Below are positions 19,957 to 29,266 of a stretch of 64,000 nt of DNA, piece by piece; the stretch's first letter is position 1, and every line of letters begins with the position of its first letter. The notes under the pieces were generated by a model. That model ran no database searches. It saw only the letters and a program-made list of their open reading frames with translations, and was not told the DNA's origin. Position numbers and translations under genes: made by a program. The DNA lies in assembly GCA_003116975.1 (NCBI GenBank), contig BGKB01000013.1, positions 310,001-374,000 on the forward strand, in the 5' to 3' direction. Source of the stretch: Aurantiochytrium sp. KH105. Its lineage: Eukaryota; Sar; Bigyra; Thraustochytrida; Thraustochytriidae.

Positions 19957-21471
19957 ATGGCGGCAGCGCAGCGCAGAAGACAGCGGGTCAAGTGCCTGCT
20001 GGACGAAGACGCAGTGCGAGAGCACATCATCCAGTCTGGCCTCTTCGAGGAGGAAAAGGCTGCGAAACATGCGGCAAACATCGCGCACCTTGCGTTCTTG
20101 CATGAAAACCGGCAGCTCCGTGTCCTGGAAGCCTGGCGCGAACAGCGCGAGGCCAAGGACGACGAGGAAGAGTGGTCCATGAAGCTCGCCATGGAGCGAT
20201 GCAAGGTCGAGCAAGAGTTTTCTCTGCGGGATGCACCAAACGTGCCCAAAGTCCTGCACGCTCTCTTTGACGACTGGAATGTTCTTGCATGCAAACTCGT
20301 CCACATTCATGAGAGCGACGACTTTGTGACTTCGAAACTCTTGATCGAACTCGAGGACGGCAACCAGGTCGAGGCCGTCGTACTTCGCCACAACAAGCGC
20401 ACAACACTTTGCGTTTCGAGCCAGGTAGGCTGCAAGATGAAGTGCACCTTTTGCGCGACAGGAACGCTGGGGGAGCGCGCGAACTTGACGTCGGGTGAGA
20501 TTCAGGATCAGCTTATTCTCGCCAACCGCTACCTCAAGTCCTCCCGCGAGCCGCGAACGGTTTCCAATGTGGTGCTCATGGGGATGGGCGAGCCGCTCAA
20601 CAACTACAACGCCGTGGTCTCGGCTTGCCAGGCCATGTCCAACACGGCGCGCTTTTCCATGTCGCCGTCGCGGATCACGCTGTCCACAGTTGGTGTCGTG
20701 AACCGTATGAAGACTCTGGCGCGCGATCTGCCGGGCGTATCTCTTGCGCTTTCGCTGCACGCCCCAAACCAGGAGCTTCGTCAGCAAATCATTCCCACCG
20801 CCTCGGCCTACCCATTGGACAAGATCATGGAAGCGGTACAAGAGCACCTCGAGACAGGCACTGCCAGTCGCCGGAAGCGTACGGCGCGCGATGAGAAGCG
20901 CGAGGGATTCGTCATGATCGAGTACATTCTGCTGAGCGGCGTCAACGACACGCCGGCCATTGCACACGAGCTCGCGGCCCTTCTTGGCCCGCTCAAAGAT
21001 CAGGTCAAGCTCAACCTCATCCCTTACAACCCTATCTTCAATGCCGAGGGTCTTGCCAAGACGTTCAAGCCGCCGACTTCGGACGATGTGGAAACATTTC
21101 AGCGCATTTTGCAAAAGGACCACGGCATTTTCACCACGGTCCGTGTTGAGATGGGCCAGGACGTCAACGGCGCCTGTGGCCAGCTGGCTTGCGTTTCCGA
21201 GCAGGCGCGTGACGAGGCTGTTGATATCGAGGACCTTTTGCGCGAGCGTCAGGCCAATAAGCTCTACGACCGACGCACGGGTGCCAATGTCAACAAGAAG
21301 CGTCGGCCTGCGCACGAGCGTCGCGCCACCCTTTCGCAGCGGATTCAAAAGCACAAGACGCCGCTGGCCATCGCTTCTGCCCTTGTACTCACCTCGGCGC
21401 TCGTCGCCACATACTTTTACGCCACTTCGTCTTCGTCTGCGTCCTCCAAGACGCAAGAACGCGTTCAGTGA
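19957..21471 (+). CDS. RlmN-like radical SAM RNA methyltransferase with C-terminal TM tail
   Basis: 504 residues. The radical SAM cluster motif CKMKCTFC is at residues 159-166 and the SAM-binding GMGEPLNNY motif follows. The second RlmN-type catalytic cysteine is present in GACGQL (about residue 407). RlmN methylates C2 of adenine in rRNA and some tRNAs. An N-terminal helical domain (about 1-110) matches the family accessory domain. Unusually, the protein ends with about 100 extra residues. These are basic and hydrophilic, then a hydrophobic helix (about 469-490, PLAIASALVLTSALVATYF) and a Ser-rich end, as in tail-anchored proteins. The start at 19957 has the context ACCATGG. No clear organelle transit peptide is seen, so location is uncertain. 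Confidence 0.9.
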   Translation: MAAAQRRRQRVKCLLDEDAVREHIIQSGLFEEEKAAKHAANIAHLAFLHENRQLRVLEAWREQREAKDDEEEWSMKLAMERCKVEQEFSLRDAPNVPKVLHALFDDWNVLACKLVHIHESDDFVTSKLLIELEDGNQVEAVVLRHNKRTTLCVSSQVGCKMKCTFCATGTLGERANLTSGEIQDQLILANRYLKSSREPRTVSNVVLMGMGEPLNNYNAVVSACQAMSNTARFSMSPSRITLSTVGVVNRMKTLARDLPGVSLALSLHAPNQELRQQIIPTASAYPLDKIMEAVQEHLETGTASRRKRTARDEKREGFVMIEYILLSGVNDTPAIAHELAALLGPLKDQVKLNLIPYNPIFNAEGLAKTFKPPTSDDVETFQRILQKDHGIFTTVRVEMGQDVNGACGQLACVSEQARDEAVDIEDLLRERQANKLYDRRTGANVNKKRRPAHERRATLSQRIQKHKTPLAIASALVLTSALVATYFYATSSSSASSKTQERVQ

Positions 21472-22018
21472 TTGAATCCTCGGTCAAAGCCAGTTTGCTT
21501 TACTTTGCCTCATTCTTCTTTCCACCGACAAAAATAGACATGCCCTGTTCTCTACGCTCAGCTAGCTAGCTTCACGTTTTTCTTCAGCTCAAATCAGACT
21601 AATCTTCCATGATGCGCCGCGATCATCATTGGCAATCGCCACCGCTAATCTTTTGTTGGAGTCATCATCATCATGTTGTGCGCTGCTTGCTCGCAATCTG
21701 CTGGATTCCCACATGCCCTTCAGACGATACTTGACTTGGCCGTGAATGCGCTGCTTTGAGCATCATCGGCACCATAGTTGAATAGTATACCTGCGGAACG
21801 CGGCTGGGGCTGCGATCACAAGCGGGTTGCGGCCCCGGCACTATAACATAGTAAAGCGTGAACGCGAGGTGGCCGCGACGCGTGCGCGCGCGCGTGGACG
21901 GGCGGGCGCAAGGGCGATTCATTGTGGCTCATCTCATTGTGTCGAGCACAACGCGAGCTTGACTCGCCGCAATCCAAGCTCGTTGATTGCCCCCAGCACA
22001 CTTGCATAGAGAGAAAGC
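21472..22018. other. Intergenic region between the RlmN-like gene and Ku70
   Basis: Same-strand spacer with the 3' UTR of the RlmN-like gene and the promoter of Ku70. An ATCATCATCATC run lies near 21663. No gene supported. Confidence 0.5.
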
Positions 22019-24082
22019 ATGACGGACTTTGTCGATGACTTTGACGAGCTCTTCGGGCAGGTCGTCGACGAGGACGGCCTTGACGATCGCGAGAATGGCG
22101 GCGCAGCGAGAAGGTACTCGTCCAAGAGTGGGCTGATGATCGTTGTGGATTGCTCGCGGCAAATGTTTGTCAAGGACAAGGACGGAGCCACCCCGTTTCA
22201 GGCCGCCATGGACGTGGCCTTTCTTACGCTGAAGCGACGCGTCGTGACCGATGGGGCCTCAGGTAGCCAAGTGGGTCTTGTTTTTTATAACACCAAGGAT
22301 ACCAAGAATGAAAACGGCTTTGAAAATGTGTATACACTACACAGTCTGGGTGGGATCGTGGTGGATCGTATCAAGGAGGTTCGGTTACTGGCGAGCAGTT
22401 CCGAGTGCGCCAAGTTCGCCGAGGCGCACTGCGGCCCTGCGCCGCTGCCAGATGACTGTCCTCTCGAACGCGCGCTGTGGCTATGCAATTTTGCCTTTTC
22501 GACGGCCAAATTCACCAAGCAGGATGACCAAAAAGTCTGGCTCTTCACCAACAACGATAATCCCTTTTTCGACAGCGATGCCGCCAAGGTCAAGCTGCAA
22601 AAACGTATGGAAGACCTCTTCCAAGCGGGTCAGCGGGTCTTTCTCTGGCCTCTTGTTCATGATTCCAGCGAATTTGACGAAAATCGTTTTTTCAGCCAAG
22701 CCTTTGCTGCTCAACAACTTGAGAACGAAACGGATCTCGAGGTCGAACAAGAGGAAGAGCCCATTATTTGGGTTACGGCAAAGGCGCGCGACAACATGGC
22801 CGAGTTCGTAAAAAAGAAGGATTTCCCCAAGCGACGACTTGCGCCGATGCAGATCGATCTCGGCAACGACGTATCATTCAGCGTCGATCTTTACCCCCTC
22901 TTCATGCGTGCTAGCGTTCCTACCAAGGAAAAGATCGATGCTCGCACAAACTCAATCTTGCGCACCGACACAAAATACATTTGCAAGGACACACTGACCA
23001 TTCTCACGCCCGACCAGATATTGGCATACTTTCCTTATGGTGTGAAAAATCGCGTCAAGGTCGTGCCCGAAGAACTCGTCATGCTCAAAGACTTTGGACC
23101 CGCGCACCACTTTACTCTACTGGGTTTCAAAGATCATGACTTACTCAAACCCTGGCACTCTGTGCGCTCTTCGTACTTTGTTGTCCCCACAGAAAAGCCA
23201 ATTCGTGGATCTACCAAGCTCTTTGCTGCTTTGCTCGACTCCCTTCTTTGTCGCAAATACATTATGATTTGTAGTGGTGTGCTCCGTCGCTCTGAGCCTG
23301 TCAAGCTCTTTGCATTCATGCCGCGGCCAGAGCGCGTGAACGAAGATGACGAAACGCTTGTCGATCCAGCAGGTTTCGACGTCGTCGTCTTGCCCTGGGC
23401 CAACGATATTCGCAATCTCAAGCCATCTGCGCTCTCGTCTGGCTCGCTTGAAGGTGGTTCGAACGGGGCGAAGAAGGCCGACGACGGAGACAACGAAGCA
23501 CCTGCGCCACCGCAGGCACCAGCAGATGCAGATATGGTGGAAAAGGCGAAAGCGCTCATCAATAAGATGCGTCTTCCCGCCCACGAAGAGACGGGTCGCT
23601 TTGAGCCATTTGAGAATCCCGCCATCGACAAGCACTTTACAGTGTTGGAGTGGGCCGTGCTGGATGGTGAAGGCGAAATTGACTGGGACGAACACGAGGA
23701 CGATACGACGAAACTGCGCGACGAGGACCTTGGCAAGTCTGTGCGCAAGCTTGGAACCGCGTTCAACGAAGCGTATGGTGGCCTCGAGGATGAGGAAGCC
23801 TACAAGGAAAATGAAAAGGAGAGGAAACGCAAAATGGCCGCCGCGAACAAAGCTGCTGCCGGACCACCCAAAAAACGCGCGAGAAAGGCTCCCGCGGATG
23901 GAGACGCCGACGGCCCTCCAGCGGACTGGCGCGACAAGCTTGAGAAGGGGACGCTCAGCAAACTCACGATCCCAGTTCTTAAGCTCATTCTTGAAGAACT
24001 TGGTCTTTCGCAGACTGGCAAAAAGGCCGAGCTCGTTGCCCGCATCGAAGAGAGCGCAGGCGTCAAAACCGAGCAAGAATGA
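22019..24082 (+). CDS. XRCC6: Ku70, DNA end-binding subunit of non-homologous end joining
   Basis: 687 residues, close to the usual Ku70 length. The N-terminal vWA-type domain (about 35-250) begins SGLMIVVDCSRQMF and contains a typical HSLGGIVVDRIKEVRLL stretch. The Ku beta-barrel core (about 265-480) and the helical arm follow. The protein ends in a SAP domain (about 640-680, LSKLTIPVLKLILEELGLS), which distinguishes Ku70 from Ku80. Ku70 pairs with Ku80, encircles broken DNA ends and recruits the ligase machinery. A basic, Ala/Lys-rich linker before the SAP domain could be a nuclear localisation signal. Single exon. It converges with the gene at 24184-26502 with about 100 bases between stops. 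Confidence 0.95.
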   Translation: MTDFVDDFDELFGQVVDEDGLDDRENGGAARRYSSKSGLMIVVDCSRQMFVKDKDGATPFQAAMDVAFLTLKRRVVTDGASGSQVGLVFYNTKDTKNENGFENVYTLHSLGGIVVDRIKEVRLLASSSECAKFAEAHCGPAPLPDDCPLERALWLCNFAFSTAKFTKQDDQKVWLFTNNDNPFFDSDAAKVKLQKRMEDLFQAGQRVFLWPLVHDSSEFDENRFFSQAFAAQQLENETDLEVEQEEEPIIWVTAKARDNMAEFVKKKDFPKRRLAPMQIDLGNDVSFSVDLYPLFMRASVPTKEKIDARTNSILRTDTKYICKDTLTILTPDQILAYFPYGVKNRVKVVPEELVMLKDFGPAHHFTLLGFKDHDLLKPWHSVRSSYFVVPTEKPIRGSTKLFAALLDSLLCRKYIMICSGVLRRSEPVKLFAFMPRPERVNEDDETLVDPAGFDVVVLPWANDIRNLKPSALSSGSLEGGSNGAKKADDGDNEAPAPPQAPADADMVEKAKALINKMRLPAHEETGRFEPFENPAIDKHFTVLEWAVLDGEGEIDWDEHEDDTTKLRDEDLGKSVRKLGTAFNEAYGGLEDEEAYKENEKERKRKMAAANKAAAGPPKKRARKAPADGDADGPPADWRDKLEKGTLSKLTIPVLKLILEELGLSQTGKKAELVARIEESAGVKTEQE

Positions 24083-24183
24083 CGTCTGACGTGGTCACAA
24101 TTCAAATATGCGAGCAATGATTTATTTTCAACGTCCGTGGCAGCTCCGTTTAGAAATGTTCATTATGTCCAACAGAAATTGGC

Positions 24184-26502
24184 CTAGCTTGTTTTCTTTT
24201 CGCCCTGGTCCGAAACAAGAGTTCCAAAACGCAGCCGTTGGTAAAGTTGCCAGCTGCGTTGCAATAATGCAATCATCTCACTCGTTGTGCAATTCTCTGG
24301 CGTCTGCTCGTGTCGACAAAGATCGGCAAGTAGCTGCTCTGAAACCCCTTCAACAGCGCGACTTCGCTGCACCAGATCTCGTACGAATGATGACCGTAAT
24401 TTGACATGCGCGGCAGCGTTCGCTTCAACGATTGCCGCTCGGGCTGCCACAGCGAGAGCCGGATCGGAGCAAACAACGCGATCGAGCGTTGGAATATCCC
24501 CATCGCAATGAATGACCTCGAGTACGGCTTCGCCCCATCGCAAGCGCTCGCGGCCCAAGGAAGCGTCGTCGTCAGGAACAGGTCCAGGCAGAACGACGGG
24601 CCAATTTTGCACATTTTGATCCGTGGCGGCGTGTGGTCGCAGTGCTTGCGTCAATCGCTTCACTCGGGATGCAGGTTCAGCCGTGTGAGAATGCGGAGAG
24701 TTACCTTTGGAGGAGTTTATGCTGCGCGCCATGGAGAGCACCGAGAATTTTTCCGATGCAATAAGATGGCCTCGAGGCTCTCGCCCTCGTGGCACAATCC
24801 AGACATTCACTCGAACCGGAACCTCTGAAAATGAACGCAGTGGAACCACTGCAGAGAAGCTGCATTCGTTTTCGTTACTCGTATTTGTGCTTGTAGTAGG
24901 ACACAGCTCATTTATGCGCCATGAAAAGATCGATGCAGGTGGCGGCGCTGTCGCTCCAGGCGCAAGCTCCGAGCCTTGTTCCACAGCCACTATGCATGTC
25001 CAATCTGGTGGTAGTTTTGGCCCAGTCAATGTTGCTATAGCAATCAGCTTTCCTCTGGTCATGTCGTGAGCACCAAATTCAGCTTCTCCGCCAAAAGGTA
25101 AACACGAAACCGACTTTGTTGCCTCCATTCGTATGGCGCATGCGAGCGCCCCAGTCGTGAGTACGCCAAGCTTGGAGATGCTCTCAAGTCTTGCATCAAG
25201 CTCTGATGAAGTGAGTTGAAGTTTTTCCTCGCGGGCGGCTAGACTCTCGAGCTTGCGCAATGCGCTCGTGACCGAAATTTGCGTATTTTCTGTTTCGTCC
25301 TCCCGACACGCTGCAGCTACGAGCTTGCTTCGCGTCAAGACTGCCAGATACGCGCAGCCACTTTTTGACTTGCAGCAAAGTGTAGCTACAGAAAGGACAT
25401 CAGTCCAATCGACCAAGGTTTCCGCAAACGAGGACTTGTCTTCGAGACCATGTCTTACGATACCCTGTGGAGTGGCAAAAACCAAGAACTGCTTTGCACA
25501 GCCCTCGTTTTCGACATTGGCGCTGTTGGAGATGGTGACGGCTAAAACAGTGGTTTCCGCGGGTAAAGAAACTCGCGTGTACATCTCGCGCGCGTCCACA
25601 TCAAGACTTCCTACCTGTCCATCGGCGAAAACGCAGAGAATCTCAATCCTTTCCTTGTTGCGAGCGACGACAAAGTCTTTCACGCCACCATGACTTTCAC
25701 CATCATATTTGATAAACGCTGGCTCTTGGGAGCTTGTGCAAAGTGCCACAAGATCGTTATTGAAGCCGAGCAAAACAGATGGAGAGGACGAAGCAGAGGA
25801 TGAGGGTGATGACGCCTTGGGTATTGGAAAGATACAAGTCACCTCGCCAGCCCAGGCAGATTCAAGACTATGCGATTGTCCCTGTTTAGCAATGCACGTG
25901 GGCGGCGAGAGCAGACCTCCTGTCCAAATCCCTCCTTCCGCATCAACGGCAAACGAAGTAAGGCCCGGCGCACAGAATGATGGAGCGATCGGTATTGGAT
26001 TATCTTCGCATTCTAAATGCTCTCCGCTAATGATGATTTTGAATCTCCACAGAGTTCCATCACTAACGCCAACGAGAAGCTCTTTTCCGCTTGCGCGATT
26101 TTCCTCTACATGTTGGGATTGTTGGCCGGAACAGGTCCAGTGCACGTCGACAACAAAGTCTTCCGTCCCGGCCCAGGGCCCTCGCAGCTTGGTCTGCGCG
26201 CCAAGAGCGACGCTCGAAGCTGACTCAGTCGGCGCTGTCAGTTCTGTGACCGTCGCCGTGCCGTCGGGGAGCACGGTTGCTGCCAGCCACGTCTGCGGGC
26301 CCCCTGGCCTCGGCACCTCGACCACGCGAATCCGCGACGGCGCGACGTTCTCGCCGTCGCCGGCATCGGCGCCATCCTTGCTGTTTTCTCGCGAGCTTCC
26401 GTCTCGGCGCCGTGCCCAGCGCGCGGCAGCATGGGTCTGCGCATGGTGCCGCGCCGCCACGGCCGCAAGCTTGGCCATGGCGCGGAGCGAGCGCGCTCTC
26501 AA
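24184..26502 (-). CDS. Candidate Fanconi core-complex protein, FAAP100-like
   Basis: 772 residues with no obvious motif-level identity. The N-terminal half (about 55-390) is rich in short beta-strand-like segments, as in a beta-propeller. A predicted coiled coil follows (SALRKLESLAAREEKLQLTS, about 400-440). Next is a beta-rich domain with a strand pair around WTCIVAVEQ, and a helical C-terminus ending SWQLYQRLRFGTLVS. This order and the short C-terminal helix resemble human FAAP100 as I remember it (VYRQLRHPSLIL at its end). FAAP100 works with FANCB and FANCL in interstrand crosslink repair. The assignment rests on architecture and weak local similarity; FANCB or another propeller scaffold is possible. 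The first Met is at 26502; MAKLAAVAARHH at residue 9 is an alternative. Confidence 0.55.
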   Translation of the reverse strand: MRARSLRAMAKLAAVAARHHAQTHAAARWARRRDGSSRENSKDGADAGDGENVAPSRIRVVEVPRPGGPQTWLAATVLPDGTATVTELTAPTESASSVALGAQTKLRGPWAGTEDFVVDVHWTCSGQQSQHVEENRASGKELLVGVSDGTLWRFKIIISGEHLECEDNPIPIAPSFCAPGLTSFAVDAEGGIWTGGLLSPPTCIAKQGQSHSLESAWAGEVTCIFPIPKASSPSSSASSSPSVLLGFNNDLVALCTSSQEPAFIKYDGESHGGVKDFVVARNKERIEILCVFADGQVGSLDVDAREMYTRVSLPAETTVLAVTISNSANVENEGCAKQFLVFATPQGIVRHGLEDKSSFAETLVDWTDVLSVATLCCKSKSGCAYLAVLTRSKLVAAACREDETENTQISVTSALRKLESLAAREEKLQLTSSELDARLESISKLGVLTTGALACAIRMEATKSVSCLPFGGEAEFGAHDMTRGKLIAIATLTGPKLPPDWTCIVAVEQGSELAPGATAPPPASIFSWRINELCPTTSTNTSNENECSFSAVVPLRSFSEVPVRVNVWIVPRGREPRGHLIASEKFSVLSMARSINSSKGNSPHSHTAEPASRVKRLTQALRPHAATDQNVQNWPVVLPGPVPDDDASLGRERLRWGEAVLEVIHCDGDIPTLDRVVCSDPALAVAARAAIVEANAAAHVKLRSSFVRDLVQRSRAVEGVSEQLLADLCRHEQTPENCTTSEMIALLQRSWQLYQRLRFGTLVSDQGEKKTS

Positions 26503-27010
26503 GTCGCAAAATCGAGGACTGCTTGCTGGCTAGCTAAAGTACTCGGCGGCGGTCGCGGTTCGAGCCGCGGTTAGTTTTGCTTGACCTTTGCGCAACGCAA
26601 AAGCCGCCAAGCTTGGGGAGCTGGTTTGGTCGATGATGATGGAGTTTCTTCTATTCGCGAGGCTTACTACATACATGGTCGATGGGGGGCTATGGCACGA
26701 AGGGATGCGATCGATCGCTGGGTGTGAGTAAATCAAGATGAAGATGAAGATGAAGACCAAGATCGGCTGCTGCTGGCTAGCTATAGTACTCGGCGGCGGT
26801 TCGAGCCGCGGTTAGTATTGCTTGACCTTTGCGCAACGCAAAAGCCGCCAAGCTTGGGGAGCTGGTTTGGTCGATGATGATGGAGTTTCTTCTATTCGCG
26901 AGGCTTACTACATACATGGTCGATGGGGGCTATGGCACGAAGGGATGCGATCGATCGCTGGGTGTGAGTGGATCAAGATGAAGATGAAGTGAAGACCAAG
27001 ACCGGGAGCA
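26503..27010. repeat. Tandem duplication of a ~240-bp intergenic unit
   Basis: Copy 1 spans about 26524-26765 and copy 2 about 26771-27005, with a period of about 247 bases. The copies are nearly identical and differ by a few substitutions and small indels. Each contains GCGATCGATCGC. The repeat fills the space between the start of the FAAP100-like gene and the stop of the acylated-protein gene, so the second copy reaches that gene's 3' end. Near identity implies a recent event. Confidence 0.9.
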
Positions 27011-27643
27011 TCAGGAGGCCGGGGTCTTCTTGCTCTTGCGCGTGAACACGCGCTTGACGGTGCGCGAGGCCGACTTGGCCACCTCGCCGGCCTTGCGGCT
27101 GGGCGAGCGTCGCGGCCTGGAGGACGAAGCCGTCGAGGCCACGGACTGGATCTCGTCAGGGTTCAAGGCGTCCTTGCCCTTGGCCTGCTTCTGCTTCATC
27201 TCCTCAGCGTCGCTGCCCGCCGCGTCGGCCTTGACGACAGCGCTCCCATCTGGCTCTGCCTCGGCGTTCACGTCGGCGATGGCCAGCTCGCCATGCTGCG
27301 ACCCCAGCTCTGCGTGCTCGATATTCTCCGCCAGCGGAATGCCGTCCGATGTTGCAGCGCCCGCATCCGCGCCGGTCTCGTCCTGCTCCAGCTGCTGCTG
27401 CTGCGCCTCGTCGGCGTCGTCGACGCGCTCGCCGACGCGCTCGGGTTCCACGCTCGCCGCGGTCCCGGGCTCTGCGCGCAGGCCTCCCTGGCCGCCCGAT
27501 TCCGCCTCGGCTCCGCCCGCGCCCGCCTCCGCCGCCCGCGTCTGCGTCTGCGCCGCCGCCGTCGGCGCCGCCGCCTGCGCGCCGCCGGCGCGTGCCGGCG
27601 CCGCGTCCTCGTCGAACTTGCATGCCGCGAGGAGGTTGCCCAT
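27011..27643 (-). CDS. Acylated, MARCKS-like Ala/Glu-rich protein, 210 aa
   Basis: I place the start at 27643, where the frame reads MGNLLAACKFDEDAA. Gly2 gives a plausible N-myristoylation site and Cys8 a palmitoylation site, so membrane attachment is likely. Translating from the upstream Met at 27778 would bury this signal. The body is Ala/Glu/Gln/Asp-rich and disordered. The C-terminus is strongly basic with several Ser/Thr (SASRTVKRVFTRKSKK), like the phosphorylatable effector patch of MARCKS proteins, which binds acidic lipids and is released on phosphorylation. This is an analogy of design; homology to MARCKS is not shown. Confidence 0.7.
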   Translation of the reverse strand: MGNLLAACKFDEDAAPARAGGAQAAAPTAAAQTQTRAAEAGAGGAEAESGGQGGLRAEPGTAASVEPERVGERVDDADEAQQQQLEQDETGADAGAATSDGIPLAENIEHAELGSQHGELAIADVNAEAEPDGSAVVKADAAGSDAEEMKQKQAKGKDALNPDEIQSVASTASSSRPRRSPSRKAGEVAKSASRTVKRVFTRKSKKTPAS

Positions 27644-28099
27644 GGCGCCGCTCCGCTCCGCGCTTCTGCGCTCTTCTGCGCCCGTCCTGCTGCGCCCCGC
27701 TGCGCTCTGCTCTGCCCTGCCGCGGACCGGTCCCGCGTGCGGCCGCTCGCCTGCAGCCGGCTGCCGCGCGTGCGCCACTCGTGCGAGGTCCAGTTCTGCG
27801 TCGCGGTCGCGCCTTACCTTCCTTGCTTGTGCTTGTGCTTGCCTAGCGCGGGGCTAGCGACGGGCTGCGGGCCACCTCTTCCGCCGGCAGATTCGCCGTC
27901 TCCGTGTCTGTAGCGCAGAACAGCGTTGCGGGCAGAGCCTTGTGGAAAGCGTCGAGGGAGGAATGCATCGACGGAGCGTGTGGAGACGTGCGGTGCATGC
28001 GTCCAGAAGACGTATGCGCAACGTGAGAGAAAGAAAGAAACAAAGACACAGAAGCAAGGAAAGAGGAGGGAAAAGATAAAAGCAAAGACGTTTGGGGGG
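27644..28099. other. Intergenic region between the acylated-protein gene and Sec62
   Basis: Promoter region of the acylated-protein gene, very C/G-rich at 27650-27790, then the 3' UTR of SEC62. Other frames are open but low in complexity. No additional gene supported. Confidence 0.5.
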
Positions 28100-29266
28100 C
28101 TAGATGTCAAGATCTTCGTCGTCATCATCGTCATCGTCGTCATCGTTTCCGTCGTTGTCATCTTCGTCGTCCTCGCCATCATCATCAGCAGCAGCCGCAG
28201 CAGCAGCTTTTGCGGCGGCCTCGGCCTCGTCGGCCTCAATGATGGCCTCGAGAGCTTCGTCATCCTCGTCAACGTCTTCGACCTCGTCATCCGCAGACCG
28301 TGGCGCAGAAGGGTCGAAAGCAGGCTCATCATCGTCGTCACCGCCGTCTCCGGGACTTGCGTTGTCCTCAGCAATAAGCTTTTCGAGCTCCTCGACCTTG
28401 AAGACAGAATTCTTGAGTGCCTGTTCAATCTCCGAGGGTTTGTCGCCAAGCAACTTGCCATCATAAAGCTCCGCGAGGAACTCCATCTGCTGCGCGTAAA
28501 GCTCGTCGAACTCGGTTGGCTGTTGCCAGCACCAGGCGGCAAAGGCAATGAGCACAAAGGCGCCCGAAATACGAAAGTAGTACGACTGCATGAGATCGTC
28601 GGCAGTCTGGAAAGAGTATACTGGGCGAAAACTGTCTGCGACGCCAAGATCGTCGTCGAAAAAGTTGGGGAGAATCCAAAACTCGAAACCAATGGTCCAA
28701 AACACAATGTAAAGCAAAAGACGCACCGTGAAGAGCACAAAGAGGAAGAGCAAAATCGTCACTGCAACGTACCAGATGCCAACTTTGGCAAACTGGGGCC
28801 ACACAGGAAACAGGCACATCGCCGTGACAACGACAATCAGCAAAACGAGCAGCATATTGCGCATCGTGTTGGAACCCTGGTAAATCCACGTCAAGTAGCT
28901 ATCGGGGCCAAATTCGTTGGTCCGAATGGGTCGCAAAATCCGCCGTTTCTTATCTGCAACCTCGGAGGCGTGGATGAGCCCCATGCGCAAGAGGGCGAGG
29001 CCCACCTTGATGGCGTCCTCTTCTGTCTCGCATGGTGGCTTGTTTTTGGCTGGTTTTCCGGCGCACAGTACTTCGATCAGCTTTTTGCCGCGGAAGTAGT
29101 TGACGCGCTTGTCCATCTGCACGGCCTCGCGCAGGGGGATGTTGGCGTGCAGGTAGCTCGCGAACCGTTTCACCTGCTGCTCGTCCTGCAGCATTTGATC
29201 AAGCGACGCGCCCGAGGCCTTTGCCGCCGCGGGCGACGCCTCGGCGGCTGCTGCAGGGCTCGCCAT
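28100..29266 (-). CDS. SEC62: Sec62, ER protein translocation subunit
   Basis: 388 residues. After an Ala-rich start, a conserved cytosolic domain (about 20-125) contains VNYFRGKKLIEVL, typical of Sec62. Two hydrophobic helices follow (about 135-155 and 165-192) with the FPVWP turn between them. A C-terminal cytosolic region ends in a long acidic tail with Asp/Glu runs. Sec62 works with Sec61/Sec63 in post-translational import into the ER and as an ER-phagy receptor in some lineages. The start at 29266 is the only Met before the conserved domain. It is divergent from the ARP1 gene, with a 612-base promoter region. Confidence 0.92.
   Translation of the reverse strand: MASPAAAAEASPAAAKASGASLDQMLQDEQQVKRFASYLHANIPLREAVQMDKRVNYFRGKKLIEVLCAGKPAKNKPPCETEEDAIKVGLALLRMGLIHASEVADKKRRILRPIRTNEFGPDSYLTWIYQGSNTMRNMLLVLLIVVVTAMCLFPVWPQFAKVGIWYVAVTILLFLFVLFTVRLLLYIVFWTIGFEFWILPNFFDDDLGVADSFRPVYSFQTADDLMQSYYFRISGAFVLIAFAAWCWQQPTEFDELYAQQMEFLAELYDGKLLGDKPSEIEQALKNSVFKVEELEKLIAEDNASPGDGGDDDDEPAFDPSAPRSADDEVEDVDEDDEALEAIIEADEAEAAAKAAAAAAADDDGEDDEDDNDGNDDDDDDDDDEDLDI

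Noticed and set aside
19759-21456. 565-codon open frame opposite the RlmN-like gene
   Set aside because: Antisense shadow of a GC-rich coding region; no domain, while the plus strand has all catalytic motifs.
26556-26572. GGTTCGAGCC, like a tRNA B box, present in both copies of the duplicated spacer
   Set aside because: No matching A box or cloverleaf can be folded around it.
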